DNA of 64,000 bases, from assembly GCF_010015445.1 (NCBI RefSeq), contig NC_053134.1, positions 17,332,629-17,396,628 of the forward strand, in the 5' to 3' direction. Shown piece by piece: positions 1-13,600 of this stretch. The notes beneath the pieces were generated by a model, which did not search any database, had not been told where the DNA came from, and saw nothing but the letters and a program-made list of their open reading frames with translations. Each line of letters begins with the position of its first letter. Positions within the stretch are counted from its first letter, which is position 1. Position numbers and translations under genes: made by a program. This DNA is from Perca fluviatilis (lineage: Eukaryota; Chordata; Actinopteri; Perciformes; Percidae).

Positions 1-2618
1 GCAGCCGAAGGACATTACTGGTAAGGGGAAACATTTACATTTTTAATACGATGGAAATTATTAGTTTTATAAAATGTTATTTTTACTATATGTTATTATT
101 AATCATTAATATATAATTATAAACATATTACAATGCTAATTATTTATTATTATTGTTATTTTTATTATTCATAATAAGTATTATTCTTATAATACTTATT
201 ACTTTTGTTTTGTTTGATGGCAAAGGCAAAAATAATATCTAGGAAACGGTTTTGTATTTTCTAAGTTGCCATAAGCCTACTTCATCAATTTATTTAGCCT
301 ATATACTTCTTACAGAAGGTTTATAACTTATAGGGTTATGTCTTTATTATCTGTTAATGAATTATGTCTGTACATAATGTTCTCCAGCATAGTTTCTTTA
401 ATTCGCCAGGAGGGCACCTCCAATGACCACTTATATTTTGGAGAAGAGCTGCACCAGCAAACATGACAGGTTATCACAGTGGAGGAACCACGTTATTAAT
501 GATTTACAAGAAATACCTGCAGACTTGATGACTAATCAGGCTATAAAATGAGAACTGAATTTCCAAAAGTTGTGACCGCATCCTTGATGGCTCACTATAA
601 ATAAAAAAAAAAGCAATGACTAATTATTAATGAATTACTAACATTTATAACTTTATTGTTACCCATAGAAACCCACAGCAAATGTCATGACTGTGGGGAA
701 AACCCCAGGTATTGTAATACACACTCAATCCCAGTAGATAGAGCCATTACACAACAGGTTTAACCTGATATCACAATGACTGTGCAAGGTACCAAAGAGA
801 TTTTTTTTTACAGTGTTCTTTCAGGAAATCCTTCAAACTATACTGTGTTATAGTGCTCTTCTGTGAAATAGTAACAAAAATGACTACCATAAATAGGTCT
901 TATATCAATAGCTCCAGGTCTGTCATATCAATATTATTTGAGTTTTCATTGAGGAACCGATTCATTCTTTATTGACAACTCCCTGACATTGTTTGTGTGT
1001 CTATTTTTATCTACGTAATTGGTTGGATTTAAGCCAGGCATGTCTCTTTCCTATGGGTTAGGCACAACAGTAGGAACATAGCTGGATAATTACTGCTATT
1101 GTAGGGCACAGGTACTTTTTTTTGCATTTACGTCATGTAAAGATAAAATCTATTTTTAAGGCCAAAAACTACAAGAATCATTTTAACTAGAATTGAGCAT
1201 GATGAATGTCATTTTACTCGTTCCATTGCCTGAACTCTTTTATGGTCTTGCTTTGATGTTATTGCACAACACAGCATTTCAAAGAAGTGCAGTGTCTGAC
1301 GATGAAACGCAAGTTTGCGCTTCATTGGTACTGCAGGGTCTCTGTTTGTACATCCCACACATGTACTTTTATAATGCGTCTCTCTACCTTTGTTGACTCA
1401 CATGTTGCTATCAGTCAAATGCCATCCAGACATTCTAATTAGAAATGCTTGGAAGCTCAGTCATTTTCTTCCCTGTGTCATTGCCAGCATCAGAGGGATA
1501 GGAAGTTCACACATTGCCTCCAGACATTCCTTTTGGTTGTTTTTGTGGCGACTCCTCTTTGTAAAAGTCTGCTTTTGTCAGGACAAGTAGTTCAAATGAA
1601 TGAAGGTATGGAATTACATAGTGTGAGAGCTGTTGATGCTTGATGTGCTTTAGTAATAGAAAGACGTGGTGCACACTATAAAAAGGTGAACAAAACATTT
1701 TTATATTAAAAAGACACTGGATGATTAATTTAACGCAGCACACAAATTAGCACATATAAGGATTTTTTTTTTTTTTATAATAACAACAGGTCAAATGATT
1801 TAATAATGGTTACACTACCTGATCTGCACCAAACAGCAGACAGACACAGTGAGCCACTAGCTGCTGAACATGGTGGAACTATTACCTGCTAAAGAGCCAG
1901 ATTCTTAGGTTAGGTCACTCAGGTTAAAAGCTAAGAGCAACTATTTGACTTTGCCAGTTGGCCAGAAACACAACATAAATGCTAATGTTGCTTATCTGTA
2001 TCAGCTGGACGTCAACAAGTTTGTCATATCGAATTAAAAGGTGATAATATGTCAACTGTGTTCACAGATGCTCCTAAAAAGCACCAACAAATATAATCAG
2101 TGATGGCAAGTTAAAGAAATTATCCTCTAAAAGAAAAATGTGCAAACTCCTTAAATTTTACAGTCAATAAACAGTCCTTTTAACCCCACAATGTGTTGTC
2201 CATATTAGGGCATGTAGTTGTAGCAAAATGCCAAGAGGGAGTTTTCTTTGTGGGGGAGTTAAATGTCAGAGGCCACTGTTATTGCTAACTCATGTCTCGG
2301 GTGAAAGTATTTTTGTTCTACAGAAACATAACCCGCTCCTGAACTTTTAAGTATCCAGTACTCTTTCCCAATTTCTCTTTTAAATCCCAAAAAATAACCA
2401 GCAATTATGTCAAACGTTCCTCCTTGCCCTTTGGCTTTCAAAAAGGTTAAACAGGGTGAACATGACATAATGAACATCATGCATGTATCAAGTTTCCATG
2501 TCTTAGTCATCACTTGGGATTGTTGTATTTCCCAGAAAAATATGTTCTTTCAGGGAAAGGATGCACCGGGATGTTTGGAAAAATTGAATTTTACAGTTTG
2601 AATTGAAGCAATAGTTTT

Positions 2619-2620
<2 letters not shown>
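1..2620. other. AT-rich upstream region, no gene recognised
   Basis: This stretch is AT-rich and contains only short open frames (under 85 codons) without recognisable domains. I see no tRNA, rRNA, long repeat or convincing exon. It is most simply the intergenic sequence upstream of the il17rel-like gene. Confidence 0.5.

Positions 2621-2621
<1 letters not shown>

Positions 2622-2657
<36 letters not shown>
2622..2657. repeat. (TG)18 microsatellite
   Basis: An uninterrupted TG dinucleotide run lies about 200 bp upstream of the TATA-like element of the il17rel-like gene. Alternating purine-pyrimidine tracts of this kind can adopt left-handed DNA. Confidence 0.95.
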
Positions 2658-2658
<1 letters not shown>

Positions 2659-2829
2659 TGATGACAGGGATTCCCATTTCCAATTAGTGTTTATTGCCAG
2701 TCAAATATACATTTTTGAAGTGTGTCATAAGTACCAAACAAAAACAATAAATGCAATACATGTAGAAAAAAAGAGGATGTGTAGTGTGACTTGTATGTTG
2801 CTGAAGAGTAAAAAAGAGAAATGCTTTTG

Positions 2830-2862
2830 GCCCCTCCTCCTACACTGAGGAATATTTAAATC
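2830..2862 (+). promoter_or_regulatory. Candidate core promoter of the il17rel-like gene
   Basis: A pyrimidine-rich CCCCTCCTCC box is followed by the TATA-like string AATATTTAAA at 2851-2860. This lies about 300 bp before the ATG at 3158. Between the box and that ATG I see no other ATG, so a transcript starting near 2885 would use 3158 as its first start codon. Function is inferred from position and composition only; an upstream non-coding exon cannot be excluded. Confidence 0.35.
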
Positions 2863-2991
2863 CACTCTTTTCACCAGCGTGCGTTTCACTCAGTGTGCTT
2901 GGCTCTGCCCCAGTACACTACCTCACTGGATATCATCACACTCAAGACTCTTCCTCACCATCCAACTACCTGTCACACCAGGCAATATAAA

Positions 2992-3076
2992 GAAGAAAAA
3001 GAAGAAGAAGAAGAAGAAGAAGAAGAAGAAGAAGAAGAAGAAGAAGAAGAAGAAGAAGAAGAAGAAGAAGAAGAAG
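2992..3076. repeat. (GAA)n triplet repeat, about 25 units
   Basis: A pure GAA/TTC tract of about 76 bp (3001-3076), preceded by an imperfect purine run, ends 81 bp before the presumed ATG. If the TATA-like element is the promoter, the tract is transcribed within the 5' leader. Open frames reading poly-Glu, poly-Lys or poly-Leu across it are artefacts of the repeat. Confidence 0.95.
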
Positions 3077-3157
3077 CAAAAGTAACTGATTGCAGGACCC
3101 AGAGAAGCAGAGTCGTAGAAGAAGGAGTCTAAGTTTTGGTGCCTGATTCTGGTGAAA

Positions 3158-3274
3158 ATGATCCTGTGGGCAGCCTTGCTGATGTCTCATTGCTGTTTGG
3201 GTCTGAATGGAGCTGCAGCAGGAAAAAACTCAGGACTAGAGAGGATAGAGAAATGTAGCACCAGGTGTTCTCAG
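3158..3274 (+). CDS. il17rel: il17rel exon 1: start and signal peptide
   Basis: The exon encodes residues 1-39. It opens with a hydrophobic stretch (MILWAALLMSHCCLGLNGAA) typical of a cleaved signal peptide and ends in CSTRCSQ followed by the donor GTAAAA, phase 0. The ATG was chosen because it is the first after the TATA-like element and starts the signal peptide directly. Confidence 0.75.
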
Positions 3275-4591
3275 GTAAAACCACATCCTTTGGAACATTA
3301 AAAACAAAACAAGATACAAACTGTCAGACATATGCACTGACAGATTGCCTCTGTAAATATAGTCGTGTCCTATCATTACCTCCTAGTACTGCTGATGATG
3401 CTACTAATACTAGTATACAATAATACTGCTGCTTATTGTATAGTTTCCAGTTAAAAGAAATGGGATGTCTATCATAATTTATCTGCTACTACTACCACCA
3501 CCAGCACCACCACCACCACCACCTGTACAGCTACAACTTATTCTACAATTAACAACCACTGTGCACTGTTTTGAGGGAAAGGGCTCTCTAAGCATGAGTC
3601 AGTGTAATTAGCATGAAAGGGCTCTTGTGAGCCAATGCATGACACATACCTCTTCCTGTGTGACTTACCCATTTGTATGAGGATACATAATGCAAAGGGG
3701 AGCATGCATATTAAAAGGGGGCTAGTGTGTAGTCCACGAAGGCTATGTATTTTTTCTTCAAATCTTATACAGTATTACTCAACTTACCATTTACTCAAGC
3801 CTAAGGAGGAAATCAAAACAGCTGCAAATGTACTTTGGTGGAAAGTGATTAGATAACACACTTACTTTTCTACCATAGAAAGAGATGACTCCTCTTTCAG
3901 TGACCTTAACAGACTTATAAACTCTAAAGATTTTAGTGGTGTCTTTTGTCTCCATGTTGCAAGTGCACAATTAAGACGGCATTCTTTTGCAAGTTGCTAC
4001 ATGTTTATGTACTCATGTTTACAATTCCTCCTAAAGAAAGAACAATTGGAGTATTTACCATATTTAGAAAAACCCAGAAGACACTATGACAATATGTCAG
4101 TCATCACTGGGTGCATGAAGAATTTACACAGGGCATATTTCCTGTCTGATAAATAAACAAGGCTGCATTCTACAAATCTTTGGAAGTGAGCCTATGCACA
4201 TTGCACTTAATGACCCTGGTGATGCACACTGTTGCAGCTTTTGCATCACTGTGTGAATGCTGTCTGCAAATTAACTTCATATAAAGTAAGCACAGACTCT
4301 TGTTGCAGCTGGAAAAATTAAAGACAAGTGGAGTAATTGATTCATAAATAGGTTTACCCTTTGTATTTGGCTGTGTGTTGGACCATGACAAACCGCAGCA
4401 AAAAGACAAAGAGCTTGTGTTTGTGTTTTACCAAAAGGAGCAATGAGGATGTAAAAAGCTCCTGGTTGTACGGGAATCCCCCGATCTAGAGAGCTGTTAC
4501 CTTTGTTCACTTTGTTATGAATTACTTTATTAATGGAACTCCTACTCAAAAGGATTCACAGAAAAGACTTACACTGTGTTTCACTCTTTCA

Positions 4592-4638
<47 letters not shown>

Positions 4639-7600
4639 TGCAGGGCCTTCACTGCAAAACCAAGTCAAACAGTGAGTATAGACATGCACTGCAGCTACAT
4701 CACATCTGCACTCATGCATGCACACAGGACATGATTCTGCACAATAAAAAAGCATTTTATATCTTCTATTTAGTGATGTTGCCAATGAAACGCCATCAAG
4801 TTTTCAAGGCAGGGTTTTAAAACCTCCTGTTGAAACAAACCATTGTGAAAAAAACTGAGCAGAACACACCCAGAAAGTGTGTATTTAAAGAAGCTCTAAA
4901 GAGGTATTTTGATCTTGTGCATGACAGACCATGATGGAGGAAATGCTGTTGTTTTGCTCTTCTGAATAAAGATTAGAGAAATAAAAAACACATAGCTGAT
5001 AGATCTTTTCACACTTTATGCTTGATTTGACATGGCAGCCAACTTTCCATGGAGGCACACACACAATGTGACACTTTATTGGGAGTGTGACAGGAGAAAT
5101 ACCCAACCAGAACATAATAAAATGTTGGTGTGACTTACTGTTCTGTGACAAGACAACATGATTGCATCAGTGTTTTCTAACTAATCAAGTATGTGTCAGT
5201 GTGGGCCCTGAAAGATGATGTGTTACATGTATTTTTTCTCTGTCCCTGTCCCGTGTAGATTGGTTTTCTCCTCTGTGTCAGGACCCCACTGAAGGGCTCA
5301 ACCCGTCCTCCGTGTTCCACAACATCAGCCTCTCCACAGTCATGAGTTGTGAGGGGAGGCAAAAGTGCTCCTTACGCCTCAGAATCAAAACCACATTACA
5401 TCTTACTGGTATGTAAATTTTACAACACAGCATTTCTAAAATGCTTTTTCCACTAAGTTGTCCATCTAGTTGACCTTTCTTCCACAGTGACCATTTTGAA
5501 ATGTTGGACATCCACGAGTTGGGAAACCGTGATGAACAGTTACCACATATGCAAGTGGTTTTTGAAACGACTGATTGAGACATTCCTAAGTGACTAATTG
5601 AGTTTAGCAGGGACAGCATGTATGAAGTTACTGAAGCTATGGCACAGTTTTACCTTAAAATATTAACCACATCCCACCAGATTCTTGAGATTAGTTTGTT
5701 TGTAATACGTGTTTCAATTGGATATTACCCTGCACCAAAAGAGGAGAAATGCTAACGTTAGCCACTGATTAGCAAGGGATCACCTGGGTTTTGCAAAGTT
5801 AGCTGTCAATGGCCAGTAAATACATCCAAACTGTAGACTGGCTGCCTTTTAAACCACAGTGTCCGGTGGAATTGGAGTTGTTTAAATATCACATTTGACA
5901 GAGAAATACTAAGTAATGCAACCATTTTTCTACAAGCAAAAATGTTATCAGCATGACTTAAAAAATGTTAAAGCCACCTTAAAAACTGAATTTGTTTCAC
6001 CCAAAAAACCCTTACATTACCCCATCACACATACGGTGATGCAGGTGACTGTTGTAGGAATAAGGTCTAATCAGTAATGGGGCCCCCTAGCCTGCAGTAT
6101 TTATACGTCACTATCAGTGACTGCCTACTTTCCACACTGTCTTTATTTTCTAGAATTATAGTATGTTCTTTATAACTGACCCTCATACCGACAGAAGGTG
6201 TAACTCAATTTATTCGATTTTGTCATAATAAGTAAGTTTCAAATGCGACTTTTTGGGTTTGGTCAAGCCAATGTGGGAGAAGTCATGGTTAGAGATGGTC
6301 ATCACTGATGACACATTTACTAAACTAACTTCTCTCCATGATGACTGATAATTCCATGAGACTTCTGCTTCTGCGTCATGGCTATGTTGTCAATTATATC
6401 AACTTCCTTGTTCAAAAATCTTCTTGGGTCTGTGAATACTTGGGTTCTCTCTATACTCAACAGCTCTCTGCAATCTGGTTGTGTCCCTTCGTATTTTAAA
6501 CATGCAGTTGTTCAGCCACTACTGAAGAAAACCAACCTGGATACATCAATTCCCGCAAATTATAGGCCCATTTCCGAGATGCCTTTTATTTCCAAAATTT
6601 TAGAAAAAAGTGTTTGCTAAACAGCTCACTGCTGTCTTGAATACACACATATAGACACATTTTAATCTGGCTTCCGTCAGAAATACTCAACAGAAACCGC
6701 TCTTTTTAGAGTGTCCAACAATTTATTAATGTCCTCTGAAATGGGTGACTGCTCAGTTTTGGTGCTGCTGGACCTTAGCACAGCTTTTGATACAGTGGAT
6801 AACAACATCATGCTTGATCTTTCAGATAGAAGTTTTTCTGTGTCACTTGGTCCCTATTGTTCAGAAACTGCTGCCCTTTTCTGTGGGGTGCCTCAGGGTT
6901 CTGTATTATGTCCGATTGTATTTGCTTCCCCTGGGACATATAATTAGCCAATTTGGAGCTATCCATTATCACTTCTATGCAGATGACATCTAGCTGTATG
7001 TCTCTTTTAACCTGGAAGAGACTGAATGCTTAAATGTTTGGCTTCCATCAAGGACTGGCTGGCAAATAACTTACTACAGCTTAATTAAAATAAGACCGAA
7101 GTCCTTATTGTTGCTCCGGACGCTACAGCTTCCAAGGTTATTCAGCTTTTGGGGTCCCTTTCTTCAGCGGTACAGTCCAAACGGAGAAATCTTGGTGTTA
7201 TATTTGATCATAACATGTATTTTGAGCAACATATCAAATCACTGACCCGCACATGTCTCTTTCAATTAAGAAACATTGCCAAACTTCGCATTCTGAGCTT
7301 GAGATGATCATTCATGGTTTTATATCTTCCCGGCTTGATTACTGCAACTCCATTTTCACCTGTCTCAGCAAGTCGTCCCAGGACCGTCTACAACTGGTAC
7401 AGAACTCTGCTGCAAGGCTGTTGACTAAGTCCAGCATGATGTCGCACATTACTCCAATTTTATACTCATTACATTGGCTTCCAATCAAGTTCAGGATCCA
7501 ATTTAAATTTCTTGTTCTGACTTATAAAGCTTTGCATGGTCAGGCAACCATATCTCAGACCTGCTCCATCCGTACACTATGGAGGTCCATCAGGTCTTCT

Positions 7601-10600
7601 AACCAGGGATTGCTGGTGATCCCACGCACTTGCTTAAAAACTAAAGGTGACCGTTCCTTTGAAGCGGTGGCTCCAAACCTGTGGAAAGTCCTTCCTATTG
7701 TCTTACGTTCTGCAGTCTCTGTTGAAGCTTTTAAAAAGCAGCTGAAGTTTAAATTCGCTTTTGACTCATGTTTGTAACTTTGGGTTTTAGGTTTTAATCT
7801 TTTAAATGATTTTTATTGGTCTTTCAGTTATGTTTTCCTTGCTTATTTTCTGTTGGATCTTACTGTATTTTTACAAATGTTTATCATGTGAAGCACTTTG
7901 TGACTTTGTCTGTAAAAGGTGCTGTATCACATAAACAAATTATTGTTATTATTAATTGCTGTTTTCTGTTCCTGATTTCGCACATAGACTTGATCTGATA
8001 AGGTGTGGGTCAAAACTCACATGCTGGCAGATATTTGCAGCACACTATAATAATCTCTATGGATTTCTTTACTGCCCGGGCTGACATGGGGAAATCCCTT
8101 TGATCCTAATTGATACTTTAGTCCACTCAGCCAACATAACGTGACACATGCTGTCCTTCCTGTATGACATTTAAAGTTAGGCTGACTCACACTGAAATAC
8201 ACGAATGGTTAACTATCTGGTTAACAGTGACAGTGAGTTACTGTTTGACCACTGTGTCTTCAAGCCACCTTCTGGCTTCTGACTTTGATATATTTTTCTC
8301 CCCAGAGTCCATCCATGGTGTGTCCATCTGCACCGCCACAGCAGGGATGATGGAAAACTGCCAAATGTTCACCTTCAAAAGAGCGTCGAGAGAAAGAATG
8401 TCTGGAATGCAGGTACTGTACATGGTACCACAGGCATCATTTAACTTTTTGACTTTGTAATAATTTGTGTGATGCAAGAGTAACTTTTCTGTTAGAGTAC
8501 ACTTTCCAAAATGTCAGATGACAGATCAGTAATGACTTTATAGTTTAAAAATGCAATTATTCTGATATGTGGTGCATTTTTATAAACCATATTTAAGCTC
8601 TAAACTCTCAAAATCCAGACAGAACAGGTGATGGCCCAGTGGATATGATACATGCCTTTGGTGTGGGAGATCTGCATTCAATTCCCACTACGATATGTCA
8701 ACCAATGTGTCCCTGTGCAAGACACTTAACCCGTAGTTGCTCCAGAGGTGTGCAACCTCTGACATATATAGCAATTGTAAGTCGCTTTGGATGAAAGCTT
8801 CAGCTAAATGACATGTAATGTAATTTAACAATGAAAGTTTCCGAATCACTTTTTTGTAGGTTGATATAGTCTTAACACATAAAGTACAGTTTCCACGATG
8901 ACATTTCTAAACCATGGCAGAAGTGTGACAGTGTGTGTTTTTATTTGTTCTCCTGAAGGTGGAAGTTGAGAATGATTGCACCGACATTTCTCCGAGCCAA
9001 CATGTGCAAGTGACAGTGAAAACTGTGCCAAGCTACTGTGGTGTGACCTGGACAAGAACTTATGAGGCTCCAGGTGAGAACATGTGCCATTCTTGCATAA
9101 TAATGCAAACACACACTCATGGGAGGACAACTGTTAACATAGAAAATCAAGCAGCTGAAGAGGGATTATATAAATAAATTAAGTCAATAATTGGTGTTGT
9201 GTAAGCTCCCAAGAATTTCCTTGTAATTGATTGAAATAGGTAACATTATGAGGACTTTGATCACAGTTATGTTAAGATGAAGGTAAATGATTTAATAAAA
9301 GAAGTCTTTAAAACGTTAACTCACACATTTTGTCTTGCTGTAATCTTTATCCCCATGACAATCAGTAGCATTGTTAAATTTTTCCACAGAATGCAGCAAT
9401 GAAGATTTGCGAAGTCATGTCCCAGAATGCATCAGTGAGTACATATTTGTTTCTTAAACCATTGAGGCAATGCATCATTAAGTCTAACATACAGTATTAT
9501 AAACCAGTGGCCTGCAACCTTTTTGCCTTTTAAGCTTTTAAAACAAATCTAAATCTAGTTACGACCTCTTGTAGGTTGCATGTGTCAGTTAGCCCGAAGC
9601 AATTAAATCAAAGAGTGACTTACTCCTCTAAGATTGTTTTATTTGAATTCATTCTAGAGGCCTGAAGAAGTAAAACTATCCAGTATTTAACAAGAAAAAA
9701 GCAAAGATTGAAGATAAGCCAGGAAGATTTCTTTTTCTGACCCCTCAGATTTATCTCGTAGCCCCTTAGGGAGTACCAACACTCAGGTTGGAAACCTAAT
9801 GTTGGCCCTCACTTGTACCTATGACCGAGATGAAAATCTCTCACTAACATTGATCTCTGTCTCATTCAGCTGGGAGGCTATCGTATGATGTAAACCCAGA
9901 GAGGAAGGAGCTGAGTGTCAGTGTGTCAAACATGCTGGAAGATCACGACTACCTCCTCCGCCTGTGCCATAAGGATTTCATCTGCATTGGCACAGGGGCC
10001 AATACACTGGTTAGTCCCTCAGTTTGTTGGAAACTGAGAATCAGAACGACTTTTTGTATTGAATATTGAATATTGAATATGAACTCACATGTTTGTAATA
10101 CCATTATCTTCACTTAAAATAGGCAGGTTCCTATTAGAATGAAGCATCCTTCCTAAACATAAGCACTCTGACTATCCCTACAAATGAGTTTTGTCTGCTT
10201 ACTCGCTGACTCACTTAATTCAAGTTCTCAGAGGGCAAAGGTGAATGTGACTAATGCAATGCTGTCGTCTGATTGCATAATTGATATGAAGAAGTATTCA
10301 CCACTTTATGAAAGTCTTAGTAGGGATGCCCAGTTTAATATCTCTTGGGAATCTGGCAGTGAAAAAATGTGGCTAATCAATCATTTGACTCAGGAATCCC
10401 CAAGAATTGTCAAACACAAACCCATGCTCACAAACACGCATGCCAAAGAAAGATGGATTACTGATATAAAGCTTTGTTTACCTTCCAGATAAAGAAGGGG
10501 GAACCCGTGAAGAGCGCCACCCTCCCTTACTCCCGACCTTTGCCCTGCCTCTGCATTGAGGTAAAGCTTCTGCCAACACTCCTGGTTTTGAGCACTTATT

Positions 10601-13600
10601 ATCATTTCTAAGAAAAGGGATTGAACTTTGCAAATAAATTCCTTTAAAGGGTTGGTCAACTGTAATGGATGCCCCCAGAGTCCAGGTCTGCCCCTTCAAA
10701 GACCGTAAGTACCTTGATTGCTTTTAGTCACGAAAAGTAAACCAAGCGTGTGCTGTAGTATTTCAGAACTGATACCATATCATTTGTAAATATTGTGACC
10801 TCCCCTGCGTGCAGGTCTTGAGGAACTTTGGTCTGGCATTAACTTTGACCCACTGGAGGAGACGCTATCATGGGAGCCCACCTGTCCAGTGACTGCTGTG
10901 GTTGTGTTGTGTCAGAAAAGAGAGGACGGCATCTGTGTGGATTTGCTTCATGCCTCACAGAATGTCAGCAGAGAAAAGGTACACACACCAATGTTGAAAC
11001 CGCAGTTGTGTTTACTTTGCTTGGTTTCTGGTCAATAATAATTTGAAGGTGGTGTTTACGTGATAAGCAAAGTACAAACTCATTCTGACGATGTCTCACT
11101 CAATGACAAAAAAAATGTATAGGGTTTTTTTGCGCCAGTAACACTTTTTTTCATCTTGTACACATGGTATGATGTCAAAGATCAATTGTATACAATGGAA
11201 CCTCTTGCATAAGCGCATGTAAATGTTGTTCTTGCAAACAGTGCAGTTGCAAGAACAAAGGGAGAGCCTGCACACCTGTTAATCCTTAAAGGGAACTGAA
11301 ATTGTAAATTGATTAGAGATCGTCATCGCATAACACATGAGGCCATGTCACTTGAAAAGAGAATTCTCTAAATAGCCAGTGATGCAGAGAGTCTCCAATC
11401 TGAAAGCTGAATCCAGCTGACCTATAAAGAAACTAAGTCTGAACCTAAACAAAACCCTGAAGCCTAGGGTCTAGTCAGTCTGATCTAAACTAAATACTTA
11501 AAGTGTTGCTTTGTGTTTTTATTAATAACTATCATCTATCAACATCAATCTTTGCTTTTCAGATATCATTTTCTAAAGTGGATCCACACCCTCAGCTCTG
11601 CATGAAGGTAATGATCACTTGTTCCCTTTGGCCCTTCACGAGTTTCACTGTAGAAAAACAATGGGGTTGACATAAATCATGTTATTGTTACCACAATATT
11701 TGACTAGGCCGTAATTGTGTCTGATTCCGGTAAGATGACCTTTCCACCTGCTGTGGCAAATGTGCAAATGTTGTTTTTATGAAGGCAGCATAGCAGAACT
11801 TGGTTTCAGCTCAAATAACTTGGCTGTAGGTTAAAGGAATAATTCAATTTGTTGGGAAATACACTTATTTCTTGCCTAGAGTAGGATGAGAAGATTTATA
11901 CGACTCTCATGTTTGTTCGTACGTTAAATATAAAGCTACAGCCAGCAACTGGTTAACTTAGCTCTGCGCAAATAAAAATAGCTAGAATACTTCTGTCGAA
12001 GGGTAACAAAATTAACCTACCAGAACCTCGAAAACTTGTTTATTTAAATCAAACCAAAGGAAAAAACTGCATGCTGCAATTTTATTGGGGTTTTTGTGCC
12101 AGACTATTTCTTGGCTGGGTAGCCTACATTAACGTTAACTTCATTAAGTCTATCTGGTTGCAAGCTTTAGAGGTGATGTTAGGCAGATTTTGTTACGTTT
12201 GGACATAGCCAGTCTAGCTGTTTCCCCCCGTTTCCAGTCGTTTTGCTAAACTAAGCTAAGCTAGGCTAAGACACCTGTTTGTAGGTGTCAAATAGGAAGC
12301 CAGATACTGGATGGCCAGTTAGCTAATGTAAGCTACAAAGTGACAGAGCTACAAAATGGGATATAAATTGGATAAAAAAACAATCAAATGCCTCTGTTTG
12401 GGAATAATGCTAGTAGCATTTTGTTTGCTACGCCAGTTTATTTCTATATGAGGACAGCCCACAGTGTATTATATTATCATGCTTTTACTGCAATGTTACT
12501 ATGGTAACCACAGTAAAAAAAACAAAAAAAAAAAGACAAAAGAAAAGGGAACGCTGTGTTCAAACAGTCTTCCTTTCTAGCTAAATTCAGCAGTGAGAGT
12601 TAATTGGTAACCTTAACACAAAGCAGAAGTATTGCTACTATTGTTATCTGCAGTTTCTTTATACTTTGTGTACTAATTTACAACAGTGGTTAGACAGTTT
12701 ACTGGAACCATAGGCCTATATACATTGCATAAAATGGGTTTTATAGGCTCTCTGATGAAAATTCTCACATTTAGATTCCTTTCTTAGAACTATGAGTTTC
12801 ATATAACTGTTGGATGAAGAGCGCTACAAAATATAATTGTACTATGTTCTTCAGTTCACTGTAGGCTCTCAGTCCTGGACCAGGTGCCCCTTTGCTAATG
12901 CCAGATTCCAAGGTACTCCTTTTTGTCATTATCTTATCACAAATATCTTTTGATTATGGCTGCATCAGGCAATATACCTCCATTTTAAAGTTGTTTTAGA
13001 GCCATATTTTGATTATATAATGAAGATAATGACAGACATCATGTAGTGTCGTGTTGTAAAATTGGTCATTATAATGATAGTTGTGCAACAATTTCCAGCG
13101 TGGGAGATGATTGTGACGAGACAACAAGGTCGGGAAGACATCAAGATGTCTTCACAGGTCACTGCAACGTTTTCTGTAGGGCTGTGTGCTAAGTCCGAAG
13201 GCTCTACTGTGTGCGACACACACACCATGCATGTGGTAGGTATCACATAAAACATAGTATATATTCATACTCATCAAACATGTCAATGACCCTTTGTGCA
13301 CTGTATGAAAAACATCTGCATTAGTTATATGAATAAGTTGTAACAATGTGCTTGCAATGATTACATAGCCGCGTCTTGCGGCTGATTGTTTGTTATATAT
13401 TTCCTTTTCATTGCTGCTGTTTTCTCTAAGGTGGTATAGCTTCAAACCACTATTTGTATTCAACAAAGCAATTAAAGCTAATTACACCTTCAATCAAAGT
13501 GTATCTGCCAACATAACATGCAAAAACAGGTTTTCTCGGTAGTTGCAGGGAGTCGCTCATTTATGTCTTTGTAGTTGAAATGACACTGTAATGTAATACT

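Noticed and set aside
2879..3190. Poly-Lys, poly-Glu and poly-Leu frames
   Set aside because: They are the reading frames of the (GAA)n repeat and overlap the presumed leader and exon 1 of the real gene.
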